NCBI GenBank assembly: GCA_013396755.1 | Contig: VWZF01003203.1 | Coordinates: 714,473 to 778,472, forward strand | Direction of reading: 5' to 3' | Source: Sclerurus mexicanus | Taxonomy: Eukaryota > Chordata > Aves > Passeriformes > Furnariidae | DNA: 64,000 nt | Shown here: positions 36,096-50,027 of the stretch, piece by piece | Position numbering within the stretch: the first letter of the stretch is position 1 | Layout: each line of letters starts with the position of its first letter | Position numbers and translations under genes: made by a program | Notes under the pieces: generated by a model | What the model saw: the letters and a program-made list of their open reading frames with translations, nothing else | What the model was told of the DNA's origin: nothing | Database searches by the model: none

Positions 36096-39000
36096 TCTAG
36101 AACTGGATACAGCCCAGAACAGGAATGAGTGCAGGCTTGTATTTCTCAGCACTTTCACATGGAGGCCACTTATTGGTACAAGTGCACAACTCACAGGCCA
36201 AAGGCTGAGCAGCACTGCCTTGCCCTGCCCTGCAGGATGCATTCAAAAGCCATTCTGCTGAGGCGTGCTCCTCTGACTCAGTGTTTGTAAAAACAAGACG
36301 CTGTCTCCAGCCAGGCTGATGCAGAAGGTGTGAGTGGTGGATGAGCACACCAGAGTTGCTAACACAGGTTGTGCAATCATGCAAGATACCCAAATTACAC
36401 ACTCAGTAACGGAACACGGAATGCTGAAGTCTCTGTTATTTGCCCATAGGTTCAGCTTCCTTAACTCCTTAATTTTCTTTATCTGAAACATCCCTGAGTA
36501 GCGTAAGATCAGTCATTGAGCCCAGCAAGGTATTTATTCTCTGAACGTGGATATCACTATTGTCTTTCAGAAATCTGAATAAGTGAAGTATCAACACAGG
36601 AGAGACAAAGCAAAGTGAGAGTCTGGTTAAACTTGCAAAACTCTTACCAGAGCATAGAAGTCATTGAAAGTCCATGGTGTTTACAGGAATCAGCTTTACA
36701 AGTTTCTACCTCAAATGGGGAAAAGAAGTAATATTTATATGATTTGTTTTACTCTAGCTAGTCATAAAATTTACAGGTCTGAATTGCTTTTCCTTCCTTT
36801 TCATTTTCCCATGTTCCCTCGATAACACAGGCACTTAATTTTCTGACTTTGGTTCTTGCATTGCAGTTCAGAGGCTGTCATCTATTGCAGATGGTGGAAA
36901 ATCCCCACTAAATCTTAAATGCTATTATTCTGTGTCCTAGATCAAGGTTGTAGAGAGTTTTTCTGCTTTCAAAAGCAGATGAGTGGCCATGGGAGTACTG
37001 GGAGAAAATAGCTACCCTTGCATAATACATACATAAAAAGGTTTTTGGCAAGCACTCAGTGGTAGCAGGTATAAAGTAGAGGAAGCTATGATCGGAAAGA
37101 TTCCTGTGTCATCACATCTGGCTTTTCTTTCCCTTGCTATGGCAGCCAGGATAGATCTGGCCATATGAGTTTGCTGCAGTGCCTTTCAAATAAATTTGTT
37201 TCACTTGGGAAAATGAAATTGTAGACTGCAGCATTAAATGACAGAATAACCTCAGACTGTTGTTCAGAAGCACCCAGTTAATGACTTATAGTTTGTGTCT
37301 TTGTTTGTGCTAGTGCTCCTGGGCTTCTCTGTTCCCTGGGATGTAAATACCTGTTCACTTTCTTGTGAAACTACACATGTACACTGTCTGGTTACACTTT
37401 ATACTGAAATGAGCAGACAGAAGATTTCCAAGACTAGTAAGTATTAAATGAAATAGGATATTCCTGGGTAGCTTTTATTTTGTAGACATAGATCCTTTGG
37501 AGATTTTACATCTGGGAAGAATCATATCACGGCATCTGGTGCTTGGCTGTGAATTAGAATTTGGTGTTGAAAAATGACCAGGTACAATGTGGAAAAAATT
37601 TACAGTGGTAGCAGTTGGAGTGACAAAGATGTAAACTCTGTAAATCGCTGTACCAGTAGAAGTCATTAATCATTAGCCAGTCCTCAGTTGCCCATCACCA
37701 CACCTTGCAAAGAATTTCTGGCTTCTATCTGAAACATTTCCTGTGAAACATTGCAACCAAAGGCATTAGGCTATGAAAAATAAGGTGCATAAGCTGATAC
37801 GGCTCATTTTGTCTCAAATAGGTTAAAAAGCACCTATGTGAGACTTCATGGGACACCTTTGGCTAGAGGCTGTAGGCAAGCAGCTGGGGACAGCACCTTC
37901 CATCATTGTGGCTGAGTCCACCCACAGCCCTGGCATCAGCAGAGCCTGGGCTTTCTTCAGAGAGCTGTTGTTAGTTGTAAAAAACTATCAGTATGACTAT
38001 AGCTACAATTTGTTTCTCAATTAACTTTAGCTTTTCTTTGCTGTGAATATGTTAAGTTCTTGTTCAGAATGTCAGAATTGACTGCAGTGAAATGTATTTT
38101 AAATCAGCTTCTGAATCCTATCTTCTACTCCACTGGATCTGGAAGGTGAATTTAATTTTTCCTAGATCTGGATTTCTCACCTCTGTCTGATACCCTTTTT
38201 TGGCAGCAGAACATGGAAAGTTCTGCCTTGTAATTTATTAACGTCTGACATTGGAGTCATAAGTACAATACAGGATCAGGCTGAAGAAATTATATCTGAG
38301 GAAGGAAGAGTGATCTGCATATATCTCCTCCTGGGTAGGCTAGACCATCACTAATGGTCTAATGAATAATTGGGTCAGACAAATTTTGGGCCCATAATAT
38401 ATGCAAAAATATGCTTTTTGATCACTCCAGCCAACTGCCAGCACCTTGGTGCTTCAGCACATTTTGTTTTGCTGTCTTTTGCATTAAAGCCATATAACTC
38501 ATTTGGCTGTGAGATATTACTGGTTCCTGTCTTAATGGATATGGCAGAAAGCAAACGAATAACTCTGAGGGCAGTAAAATTAATAAAGACTGTTTTTCTG
38601 TAGATTTGTGTCTCCCTACTGATTGTCTTTAATTAAATAGCAGAAGACTGCAGTGTGAGCATGCCTTTTATTAGACATCAGAGAATAAAGGAGGAGGCAT
38701 TAAAAATATCCCAATAGGGGAAGGTAGTAATGTCTAATTGACTTTCCAGATTCATTGGACATGAGAGAGGAAGAAGGTATTCTGGTATCTAGTAAGGTGA
38801 CCCAATGTGAAACACTGATAATGCCTTTCACACTATTGAACATACGTAATTTACATGTTTCTTTTAAACGTTAAGTAAGGCGGCCTGACCACCTAGATAA
38901 GGCAGTTTGGTTTTGTCATGGAGTAAGAAGATACATCATGATTACCAAGTCCCTTTTAGCTCCTACCTACTATCAGTCCAGCCTCCCTTGCTTCCAACAA

Positions 39001-39439
39001 GAAACCATTTCCATCAATCATGACAACCCTCAAATGCAATTTATTTGTAGTCAAATCAATTTTATACAATAGTTCATATGTGACTCCCAAAGATATGTAC
39101 AGTATATACAGATATGAATAAAGCTCTTCTGGAAAAGAGTTGAGCCACCTCTTTGTGTTGGGCTTTTGAGAGCCCAAGGTTGAATAAAAGCCTGTAATTG
39201 ACACCATGCCACTTCACACATGCTCCAATTGGAATCTGACAAACTCAGGATTTTTGGCATTTGTCACCTCCTGGACTTGCTGCTTGATACTTTCTTACCT
39301 TCTCAGCCACCGCATCAGCAAGTGATGATAATTTGCTTTAATACCTGATGGTTATATCAACCACAACTGCCTGACTCACCCGTAGTCAATACTTGTAGAG
39401 CTTGTGTTAGTGGTCTCGAATGAGTTGCAACTAATTTTC
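36096..39439. other. intergenic upstream of NAPG, no gene recognised
   Basis: AT-rich sequence after the CpG island, with short chance frames only. No CR1 tail, exon or RNA gene recognised. Confidence 0.6.
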
Positions 39440-39510
39440 TTTTCCAAAGCTGGCAATTCCACAACCCTGCCATGGCAACCTGTTCCAATTAAAAAAATCT
39501 TCCTTCTGCT
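39440..39510 (-). mobile_element. possible old CR1 LINE fragment
   Basis: The minus-strand frame reads GTGCHGRVVELPALE, resembling the CR1 block WNRLPREVVELPSLE, and the DNA has ACAACCC...GGCAACCTGTTCCAAT followed by ATCTTCCTTCT, as in a reversed CR1 tail. Short and diverged. Confidence 0.4.
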
Positions 39511-42500
39511 TGGAAAGATGACTTTTGGAGCAAAAATTTCCCATTCTGAGACTGGGACCCCACTGCAAACCACTTCTGGAAAGAAGTGACTGCTTCAGAG
39601 TCCCAAATTGTTACTGGTTTTGCCTAGGCTCTTAGCTGGCTCTGTTCCCTCAGGCAATTTACCAAGCAGTCCCACCTGCACAAAGAGGGGTCAGGAATAT
39701 ATGATGCAGGCATGAAATGCTTAAGTCAATTTAAGTTATCACATAATGAATGTGTAATCATAGCTTTACTTCTGTTTCTGTTGATGAAGTAACTTCTTCA
39801 AGATAGAGCACATACATAATTTAAAGATGTGACACTTTTTGTGCTCCAGCTTTCCAGCTTCAGAACCTCTTTCCTTTTTCTTCATTCTCCCTTCTTTCTG
39901 AATTGTTCCCACAGAAAGCTCTCACATCAGACTCTCCTGGTAGAAAGCCAGTAATTCCTCCCACAGAATCTATCCAGTGTTAATGGCTTTTGATGGCTCT
40001 TTCATTGCTTTGCAGTGGTTTATTCACAAGATGCTCAGTGCCTCATGGAATGACATGTAGCATTGTTCCGCAAATCAAGAGGCATTCATAACTTGACATG
40101 AACGTATATCCTTCAATTTATCACTGAAATAGTGTTTGACATAGATCCCAGAACAGAGGCAGGAAAACATAGAAGCATAACAGTTTTAATCAGTTTTGAA
40201 ATCATGATTAGATTTTACCACTGTTCTACAGGACTCCCAAATTGCATAATGAATGCTTCTTCCAGATGCCAGCTTCTACTCTATACCCATGAACAGGGAA
40301 GTGAGGAAGCAAAGATCAGGGGTGTCCTCTCCAATGGCCCGATCACTGATATCCAATAAAATCAATGTCTGCCCAAGCTTTTGGTCACTTCTTTTGATTG
40401 AATAGTTTTGCACTCCTGAAGCAAGATTTACACAGAAAGTACTTTTTTTTTCTTTTGCTTAACTGTTTTCAACATTGTTTTCCTTAGTCTGCTTCAGAAG
40501 AGCATGCACTGATCTTCTAGTCTCCTAGCTAGAACCAGGAATGCAATCCTGGACAGAAGCTGCAATGCAGTGCTCTCTTCTTTTGAACTATGAATGAGAC
40601 ATGTTAGTATTTTTATGTTGGTAGAGGCACAGCTAGTGATCTCCTTAGTTAAGTTCATTTTCAGAGCATGCCCAGTTCCTAGATTTTGTTCCACATGGCA
40701 GAATGGTGTAATTAAAACATCTGCTGCAATCATCCAATGTTTTGTTCCTCAGTATAAAAACTTTTCTGTGATTAAGAGCGTTGATCATGTATCTGAACAT
40801 CCTACCTCATAACACCACTGATTAGATAACAATGTCAAAGCTTATTTCCCCCTGTAAAGAAGTCAGTTCTCCCACTCTGAATTATTTATGTACACTATTA
40901 CCATGCAGCTGCAGTACCTCTCTGTGACAGCCTAAACTATGCACTTTTGTAAGTCTTTTTTAATGACCTGATTATCAAAACTTGTGTAGCAGCCACATGG
41001 GTATGCTGCTGAAGGCCTCCCAAGGTATTGAAATCAGTTCCGTGGGCACCCTGGCTGATTGAGAAGCGAAGCTCTATTGTTCTCTGTGTAAACATCAGAA
41101 GTAAAGAAAATAAACCTTCCAGTTTGTTTAGCACTGTTGAAGCTGGTGATTCTTACTCTCAAATATGGCACTGAGATAGTTTAAAAAATGTTAAAGGAGA
41201 ATTTGAATACAGGATTCCATTTGATTGAGTGGCGTAAGGACTCCCCTGCAAAGACTACATCTGTGCATTAGGTGTTGGTCTCTAGATGAAGGTAGTAAAA
41301 ATCTCCTTTAGAGTTCTGTCTATGGACTGGAGAAAATCTCCTTCAAGTCACTACAATGACTGGAATTTTCATTCTCTAATAAAAAATCAAACACCTTTAG
41401 CCCCTCTGAATGTATTGCTGTCTAAAGCTGTAGGAAGAATTCAGTGGCTGCATCATCCAGATAAACTCTGATGTGCAGTTTGGATTCCATGGTCATTATG
41501 AACCTCTGAAAATTTGTTTAGAAGAGTTGAACAACATGTTCACAAATTACATTCCTACCAGTCTTAACTGTAGCCTGTTGTCTGCATTTAAAGCTTTTTA
41601 TTAATTTCCTTACAGGAAAAAAAAAGTGTAGGCAGACATAAGGCATTTCATGTCATTCTTCCACCAGAGCTTATGTTTCTCTTTCAGTAGACCAGTAGTA
41701 GTTACAAACCACTGTATTGTAAGCAGCTCATGGGAGTCAATGACAAACATTTAGAGGAGAGTTTTTGTTCATCCAGAATTGTTAGCTGTGGCCCATTCAT
41801 GAATTTCCCTTGAAATATAGATAAAACGTTAGCAAATTTGTGATTTCCTTTGCTATAGTAATTTCTAAGTCACGTACATTTTTCAATATTAGTTTAACTA
41901 AAGCTTGGTATTTCACATGTCCTGTAAACCATAATACTTTAATTCAGTTCAAACAATCCAATATTTCTATTGTGTGATTTATTTTGATAAAAACTCTGAC
42001 TTTGTTTTCTCCTCCAGAAGAGACAGTAGTGCATGTAGGACAGAACTCAGAGGTATTTTTCTCATGAAAGAAAATGTTTAATATTTTGTGAAAGTAATTT
42101 GTAACATCAGGTTAATATCAGGTTAGCCTATCCACAGATACATAATTAAACTGTTTCTCATATGCTAAAAGCATGTGAGCATAGTGAATTCTCTTCAATA
42201 TAATTGTCTTTAATGTCATATGCTCTCTCAAACACTAGCGGGGAAATTTTAGTCTGGATGAATAAAAAATCTTGTAAAATTCATATTCTTTGTGTTTACA
42301 CTTAATATGGAAAATGAATCTGTGGAAATGCGAGTAGGTCTCCATTTTTATTTTTAAGAACTGTAGAGTGAATCAACTATCAGCTCCTTCTTTTAAGCTG
42401 CAAAATGTATTTTCTTGCCTCTAAACCTGCTCAGCAAAGAGCAATTACTGAACTTACAGATCTTCTTCCCCTGCATACATACATAATAAAGAAAGACTAC

Positions 42501-43069
42501 AGATGGACCTATAGAGGTGGAAAGGTAACTTAAGGTAGCGTTTTTCTACAGTTCTTCATGCCAGGTGTTCCTTGTGATGGATGTGCTTCTTACATACCTT
42601 TCTGTCTCGCAATATTGCAGAGCGCAGTGTCATACCCAATTTCCATGTATTTTCTTTCTACCCCCTACCTTTTTTACACTGTTCTCTCTTTGTGTTCCCC
42701 TTTGTTTCATCCAGTCTCTGGGTTTGATTCTGCCCATTTGCCAGGCAGCTTCTTTCTTCTGTCTCCTTTCTTCTTCTAAGTAGTGCTTCTAGTAAATGTG
42801 CCCCATGATAGTACCATTAGACTAAAATACATATTCTCGCAGATGGAAAGGCTGCAGAAGATAAACAGAAGCACATGTAGGTGCATGGGCCATGTATTCT
42901 TTTACACATTGTTGGATACAGCAAAAGCAGAAGGGAAAACTATTTTAAGTGCAGCTGTTCACCTGTTGCTTCTGGACTAAGATTACAAGAGGGATATGAC
43001 TTATTCCCATGTCATTTGGAGAACTGTCATTATGATTCAAAACTATATGGAAAAAGTAGTGAAGGGTTA
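39511..43069. other. intergenic, no gene recognised
   Basis: About 3.6 kb of AT-rich sequence with no feature I can support. Confidence 0.6.
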
Positions 43070-43208
43070 TAGTATCACAGCACTATTAAAGTTAGAAATC
43101 ATCTGTAGAGATGGTTCAGCCTACCTCCCATGCTCAAAGCACAATCAACTACAGCAGGCTGCTCATGTCCATGTCCAGTCAGGTTTTGAACCTCTCAATA
43201 CAGAAAGC
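43070..43208 (-). mobile_element. CR1 LINE 3' end (old), inverted next to the following CR1
   Basis: Reversed CR1 3' terminus: TAGTATCACAGCACTATTAA, then AATCATCTGTAGAGATGGTTCAGCC and a CAGGCTGCTCATGTCC / CAGTCAGGTTTTGAACCTCT stretch. More diverged than its neighbour. Confidence 0.75.
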
Positions 43209-43238
43209 ACGCAGGAATAAATCATAAAAGTGTTCTGC

Positions 43239-43910
43239 CCTGCCAAAGAAGGACTTGGGGGTGCTGTTGGATGAGAGGCTGGACCAACCAGGCCATGTGT
43301 GCTTGGCAGCCCAGAAAACCAGTTGTGTCCTGGGCTGCATCTAAAACAGCATGGCCAGCAGGTCGAGGGAGGTGATTCTGCTCCTCTACTCTGCTCTGGT
43401 GAGAGCCCACCTGCATCCAGCTCTGGCGTCCCCAGCACAAGAAGGACATGGACCTGTTGAAGAGAGTCTAGAGGAGGGCCACCAAGATGATTAGAGGGAT
43501 GAAGCACCTCTCCTATGAAGAGAAGTTGAGAGAATTGTATTTTTTCAGCCTGGAAAACAAAAGGATTCAGCGTGACCTAATTGTGGCCTTCCAGTACGGG
43601 AAGGGAACCTACAAGAAAGATGGAGAGGGAGAGCATGTAGTGACAGGACAAGGGGGAATGGATTCAAATTAAAAGATATTAGGTTTATATTAGATATTAG
43701 GAAGAAATTTTTACCGTGAGGGTGGTGAGAAACTGGAACAGGTTTCCCAGAGAAGTTGTGGATGCGCCATCCCTGGAGGTGTGTAAGGCCAGACTGGATG
43801 GGGCTCTGAGCAACCTGGTCTGGTGGAAGGTGCCCCTGCCCGTGGCTGGGGCTGTGGAACTAGATGATATGTAAGGTCCCTTCCAACACAAACCATTCTA
43901 TGATTCTACA
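43239..43910 (+). mobile_element. CR1 LINE 3' portion, about 670 bp
   Basis: Near-complete match in order to the last part of CR1 ORF2 and its tail: TGCCAAAGAAGGACTTGGGG, the GTCGAGGGAGGTGATTCTGC block, GGACAAGGGGGAATGG, GATATTAGGAAGAAATTTTT, GTCCCTTCCAACACAAACC, and the 3' terminus CATTCTATGATTCTA. Small deletions and stops break the frame. It is the longest well-preserved CR1 of the common avian type here. Confidence 0.95.
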
Positions 43911-46900
43911 ATCATAAGCAATGCTTACAACAAGTAAGTTACTGTTATTTACGATGCCTACCACTGAAAAACGGTGTAACTAAGAGCAAGCAGCAAATTC
44001 TCACTTGTCATGTTTTTGAGCTTGATACAGTATTTAGCAAATGGAATTCCATAGTGTATGTTGTGTAAATGTCACAGGACAGGAACTTGGTGGTCTGTTG
44101 TGGAGCTCAGTCCTGTGGATGTATGTCAATAAATTGTCTGATATAATGGCTGTTGTAATGAAACCTAGCAAACACAGGAGGGCTCTATGTGACCGTGTAT
44201 CAAGAAATGTTTAGGCTGGTGCCTTACAGGGGTAGTATGTTCTGTTGTTACATAACTTCAAGTTAATTTGCAATACGGTTTAAAGAAGCAGAAGATTTTG
44301 CTATGACATTACCATTTGTTTTGGATATGTGTGGGTTTATGTCTAAGCATTGTCTCCACCCTGGATCATAGAAATATAAAAACAAAGCATAAAAGATTCC
44401 AGCTGAAGGGGACCATTATGAAGCATATAAAATAAAATTCCTTCTTTTGTAATTTTTGCTAAATATATCCATTCTTTATGAAACAGGTCTCACAGATATA
44501 TCACTGTACAGCACAAACTGGCTTCTGACAGGAATATAATTGCCTCTTTCCTTGATTTTACATTATAAATCCTAATTTTTCCATATTGCTACCATGGAAA
44601 CAAATGGAGAGTAAAGGCAGTAAAGGAAACAAAAAGCCACTATTGCATAATGGGGTTTGGTCAAAGAGGCTTTCACAACAAGGCTGCGCCGCAGCACAGC
44701 TGGCTTACTGCAAATCCCATGGGGCAGGATCTGGGCTTGCCTGTGACAGTATACAGCTCATGGCAAACTGCTTGTGGGGAGGCCTCCATCTCAATTTGAA
44801 GGAATGGGGCTGTGCAGCCACTCAGCATCAGCTGTACCACACACTGCCAAAGTGAATGTGTCTCACATCAGGCGGTGCTACGAGAGAGGGTGGGTGTCTC
44901 CTCTCTCTCTGGTGGCCTTTGCCTACACCCCTTTTATAGGACAATTCTGTAAAAACAAATAGAGGGTAAATAAAATCTTTCTGTAACAATAATGTCATGG
45001 CCCCTGCAAGAAGAAGGGCATCTCCAACTCTCATGAGAACAAAGTGTGTGATGATCACCAATAACAGCAATAACAAGGAAAGGGAAGCCACAGTTTCCTT
45101 GTCTGTCTGAGGATGCCTACCTGTGAAATAACCGTACTTTGCTGGGGCAGGGGTGCTGCTCTGGACTTTACACAGGAGGTGCCATGAGCTTGTTCCCTCC
45201 CCTCATCCACAACTGTCTACAGAAGGTAAGGAGCTTTGTTCCAACATATATTACCATGAAAAGAAAACATTGCATATGGAGAAGAAAGGCACTAAGTTGG
45301 ATTTTTCCTGCTCTAACTTAAGCGTCTAGCTGAAGATCCCATGGTAGGAGCATTTTTCTGTTAGGCAGTTCCTGAAGCTAAAATGTAAATCCAAGCTGTT
45401 GGAAATAATGAAAGTGGCCTATTGGTAGAAACCTCAAGATCAAACTCTTTGAAAGAATCCACGAGAAAGAAAAGTTCATTACCAAATCAGAAATAAAAGG
45501 TAAAGTTACTCCAGTAGGATGAAGAATTGTACAAGACTCTTAGATTAATCCTTTAGGAATTAATTATCTCAGTTCAACTGTACACTAACCGTGCACCTGA
45601 GTGCCTCCAGTAAGCAATACCAGTTGTCAGGCCCATCTCATTTCCATTATAATGCTACTTGACTTTAATGTTTAAATCTGTCATGTTAAGACCACCTCCA
45701 GCAGGCTGGTGGTTAAAGTTAGATTTTATTATAATTGGGAGTTTTGCCTTTTTTTGTTTTCTAGGACTTTTCTTTTGCCAAGAAGTATAAACCTCCACTG
45801 ACATAGCTAATGATGTATTCATTTATAAACCCTTTGGGAAGGAAAGTACATTACAAAGTATTTCTGGAATGCAATTTTTAACCCAGATAATAATTTCATA
45901 ATCTACTTTTCATTCTGAAAAAAAATATTTTTATTTAGTAGACATTGTTAATTCCTACTGGTAATCTTAACTATTTTCTTTCCCTTCTCCCTGCAATCAT
46001 AAAAGAGTATAGAATATATTTCTAAAGGGACAGGTAGCATTCTTCTAGGAATCAGTGCTACAAAGTTAATTAGCATGAAAAGATTAATTTCTTATGTTAT
46101 AGACATGCTGTTCTTGACAAGTGTTATCATTTCTTTGCAGCAATCAGTGTTATAAAAATAATTCAAGGCACACTTACATATGTCCAAACAGAGTAGCCAG
46201 GCAGTGAAGGATCTTCAGTCACTGACCCAAGCTTTGAAATTGGAATTTCTGAAAAGGTTGTTGCTCATTGAATATGTGGATTTGTCTCATTATGAAAACA
46301 GGTCAGAACCTGCAAACTTCTGACCTAAATTTGGATGAAAATATCCTCAGCAAAGTTTGGATCGAGGCTCTGGCTTGAGTCTCAATTCAGATCATCATAT
46401 GTTCTTTCATTAGGATTACCAGGAAAAATGTTGGCTTGAGACCAGGTTTTCGCTCTCAGATGTTTGTTTCAAGGTCTGTTGAAGTATTCCAGATTGATTG
46501 CCATACCTACATAATGGAAAAGACCATGTATTTTCTTCATGCGACTGTCCAGAAAGATAGAAAGAAAATGAGTACAGCTGTGGGTTTGCTAAGCAAATCT
46601 GGCCCACAGACACATTTATATAGCAAATCTGCCAGTCACTGCTTCCATTTAGGTGAACCACAAATATCTTGGCATTCTAATCTCTCCACAGCATATTAAT
46701 CTCAGCTTGCATAAAAAAAGAGGCAAACACTGTAGTAAGCATTGCCTTCTTCCATTCCATCATTTGATGCTTGCTGTGTTCCTCCAGAGGAAGAGGAAGG
46801 GAAGTAGCAACACATTTGTGGTGTAACACAGAGAGAAAATCTCTTTAACTTGAAGTTTTTAAATTATATTCACCCTATATAATGAATTTTCTGTCACTGC

Positions 46901-47804
46901 TGGATTCTGCTTACTTCAGCTATCCTGAAGTGTAGGGATAGGAATCAGAGAAGAATCTTTTTTCAGATAGTGAAGAAAGTAGTGCAGGTTTATCAGAGGA
47001 AGGTCTAGGCAAGCAGAAGAAGCTATTACAGATGCCAGCATTATTTTTGAGCAGAAACATTCTTAAGGAGAAAAGAAGAAAGACTGTACTAGTAGAGGCT
47101 TGATCAGATGATAAACAGGCGCCACAGGTACTGCCCGAGATATTAAAGATCCTCTTTTGCCTCTAGCAGATCAAGGAGCTACATTTATACTGGTTCTGCA
47201 ACCTTCCATTAGGTCACTGTGCTTCTCAGCTTTGAAGTCACATAACCATCTGAAAATGCTTCATCTGCCATTATTACACATCTATTTCTTACACATAACA
47301 GCAACAAACCAGTTATTTATTCTCTTATTTTCCTTGTTCAGTTGGAGCAATTAACATGACAGTTTGTTAAATCACTTGCGTTTTTAAAGGCCACAAGTGA
47401 GCCTATTTTATTTTTACCTGAAACCTCTCCCTTAATATACCTTCTAATAAAGCAAGCAGGTAAAAGATTGTACTATAACTCAAGTACTGATTAGCTTTTC
47501 TTACATAATAAAATAAAGGATTGCTTGCTTTGAAGTCAGTCACACTCGATGAATCTGAGGCAGAGGACAATTATCAGAAGCTAAGAAGGGTTACACCTGT
47601 TTAGACAATAGAACCATCTCTTCCAGTCTTCTGCTCTTCAACAGTAACCAAAATGCCTAGAAAATTATGTAGTAAGGCAATTATATATGGCACTTCCACT
47701 TGTATTCTCCTGTCTTCCAAATACTTTTGCTTTGGAGACTTTCTAAGCAGGATTTACTTTTTGTATTTCATCAGCCTTGGTTGGTTTCTCTTCCATGAGC
47801 TTGT
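43911..47804. other. intergenic, no gene recognised
   Basis: About 3.9 kb. A slightly GC-richer patch at about 44670-44860 has an open frame (44586-44855, plus) that I do not recognise. Otherwise AT-rich. Confidence 0.6.
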
Positions 47805-47990
47805 CCAGTCTTCCCTCCCACCCATTTAAGGTCTCAGTTTCTACCTTATCTTCTGAAGGGGTGTTCCACAGCTTGTCTACCTAGTGTAATAAAAATTACC
47901 TTCTTTGATGTATTTTGCACCTGGATTTTTAGTAGCTTTATTTGATTCCCCTGGAAGAAACATTGAACAGCATCTCCCTTTCTCCTCTGT
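47805..47990 (-). mobile_element. ancient LINE (CR1/L3-like) 3' fragment
   Basis: The phrase GGGGTGTTCCACAGCTTGTC, then ACCTTCTTTGATGTATTTTG, a TTTATTTGATTCCCCTGG segment and GAACAGCATCTCCCTTTCTCC follow the order of a reversed ancient amniote CR1-type tail as I recall it. Highly diverged. Confidence 0.45.
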
Positions 47991-49980
47991 CTGTGACAGC
48001 TGGGACTTTATGGGCTTACTAGTTTCCTGTTACAAAGTCCTGAGAGTGGGATAGGTGTGACATGCTTACACTTGGCAATGCTTGAACATGTTATCATGAA
48101 TCAGCACGTGGTGGAATCAGCGTACATACTCAAAGCCAAACTCTAGCCGAAATATCCAATAGATATGTTTCTCAGGAAAGATACTGATACAGAGATACTT
48201 AGCATAGATCCTGAAAAGAGTTGACCCTTAGCAGCTTTTCAATCTTCAAAGGCAACCTTCCTATGCAGTTTATCTCTTGTAGCTGTGGACAGATCAAATT
48301 AAAGTGTTGTACATATTCTGGTCTCTTTAGATGTGAAAAGACTTTATGCCAAAATGGGATTTATGTACCCCTTAAATCTTCTGATGCAAGGCTTAAGTAC
48401 ACATATATTCTAAGAACTTTGTTTAAGTGATGTGCTTGCATTTTGCTCACCTATTGCACAACTTTGAAATTTAACCACTCTAGGTAGGTTTAAGTCATAG
48501 TAAGGTATCATATTAGGGTTGCAGTTCATTTAGGTTTCTTACACTAATATTCCTCCTGTACACATTAGAAGCAAACTTCAAGATCCTGTGTTCCTTGGAT
48601 GTGTCCAGCTGTATGTATGTGTACAACTGTTGTGCCCTTTTGTGAGGAACTAGATGCAAGTGCATATATTGCACACTGGACTATTTTCCTTACAGGCATC
48701 TGCCCAGTGCTAATCTGTTAAATATCAGAGACTTTTGGAAGGTATATATATTTGGCTTTAAGTTTGTGAAGTCATTAACAGCTTTGCCATCTTTCAGAAG
48801 AACAGTACAAAGAGAGAAGAAAAATGAAAAGGAAAAGAAAATGGTCTTTTAAACCTGTCTTTTATATGAGGAATATCACTTAAGGGCAGGCATGCTTCTT
48901 TCCCACCTTACAACAGTTTTCTTCACCCTTGTCACTTCTAGTCTGTCAAAACAGTAAGCCCAAATCTCTGCCTGGGTGCTAGTGCTCTGTACTGTACTGC
49001 TGCAGCTTCGCTGGACTTCTCATTCAGCACTACTTTGAATGACAGCTGACTGCCCTTACAATGGTGTGTTTGACAGGCAAATGCTGATCAGCGAAGAAGA
49101 AAATGCAAACAATAAGAAAGACACTCTTCACAGAGCTATACCACCAAGACCTAAAATCACTGCAGAGGCCGCAGGCAAAGAAAATTGCTTTCTATCTATT
49201 AAAAAATGCTTTCAGCAGCTTTCTTTGAAAAGGAAGTCTGCCTGGTTAGCAAAAAGTGAATGAGGTGATCAGAGGATGACAGTCTGCCATAAATATTCTT
49301 CTCTGGCCTGTAACATGCATCTGGAAGGACAATAAAAAAATTATTTGTTGTAAATAACAACTGGGAATTCAGTTGATGGAAATGAGATAAGCCTTCATTT
49401 TTTTTTATCTAAGTAAACTTGATAGGAGGTTAAATTCGAATGTAAAAAAAAGATAAAACTTGAAGGCTTCTTAAGCTGATTAAAAATAACTGCAAGGGAG
49501 TGCTGTTATTGCTATGCTGGGAAAAGCCCATTCCAATCATTTACCTGGGTCTGTTCTTTGGGGCTTATGTGAACAAGTAGAACAGTTTTCTGCCCCTCTT
49601 TTTTGTCTTCCATGTATCATATTTTCAATCTACAGCCTGTACTTCTCTGTCTAGCCAAACAAAACCATTCAGCTATATCTCCAGTCCAGTTCATGCATTG
49701 GTCTGTTTTTGGGAGAGCAGATTTCTAATGTCTTATTTCTGTGTAGATGCTGGGTAATCCCTCCAAGGTCTTTGTTGCAACATCTCTTTGATTTTCACTA
49801 ATCTCAGAGTCTGCTCACAAACTTGTCTCAGACAAATAAGACTGATTGAAGACCAACCAAGGCAACTGTCCCCAGGTGGCTTTAGACCAAAGTGATACAG
49901 ATCAAGCTCTTTCAGCTTGCAGGATTATGTGAAGTTAATAGTTTGTCTCAAGGTTATCAATCCTAAGGAACATTTTCCAT

Positions 49981-50027
49981 AAAAAGAAAAAATAAAAATA
50001 AAAATAATAATAATAATTAAAAAAAAG
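49981..50027. repeat. A-rich (AAAAT/AAT)n tract
   Basis: Runs of AAAAT and AAT units ending in poly-A. No LINE or SINE body is seen beside it. Confidence 0.85.

Noticed and set aside
49039..49263. 74-codon open frame with a charged, exon-like look
   Set aside because: I recognise no homologous protein and see no neighbouring exons, so it cannot be supported as coding.
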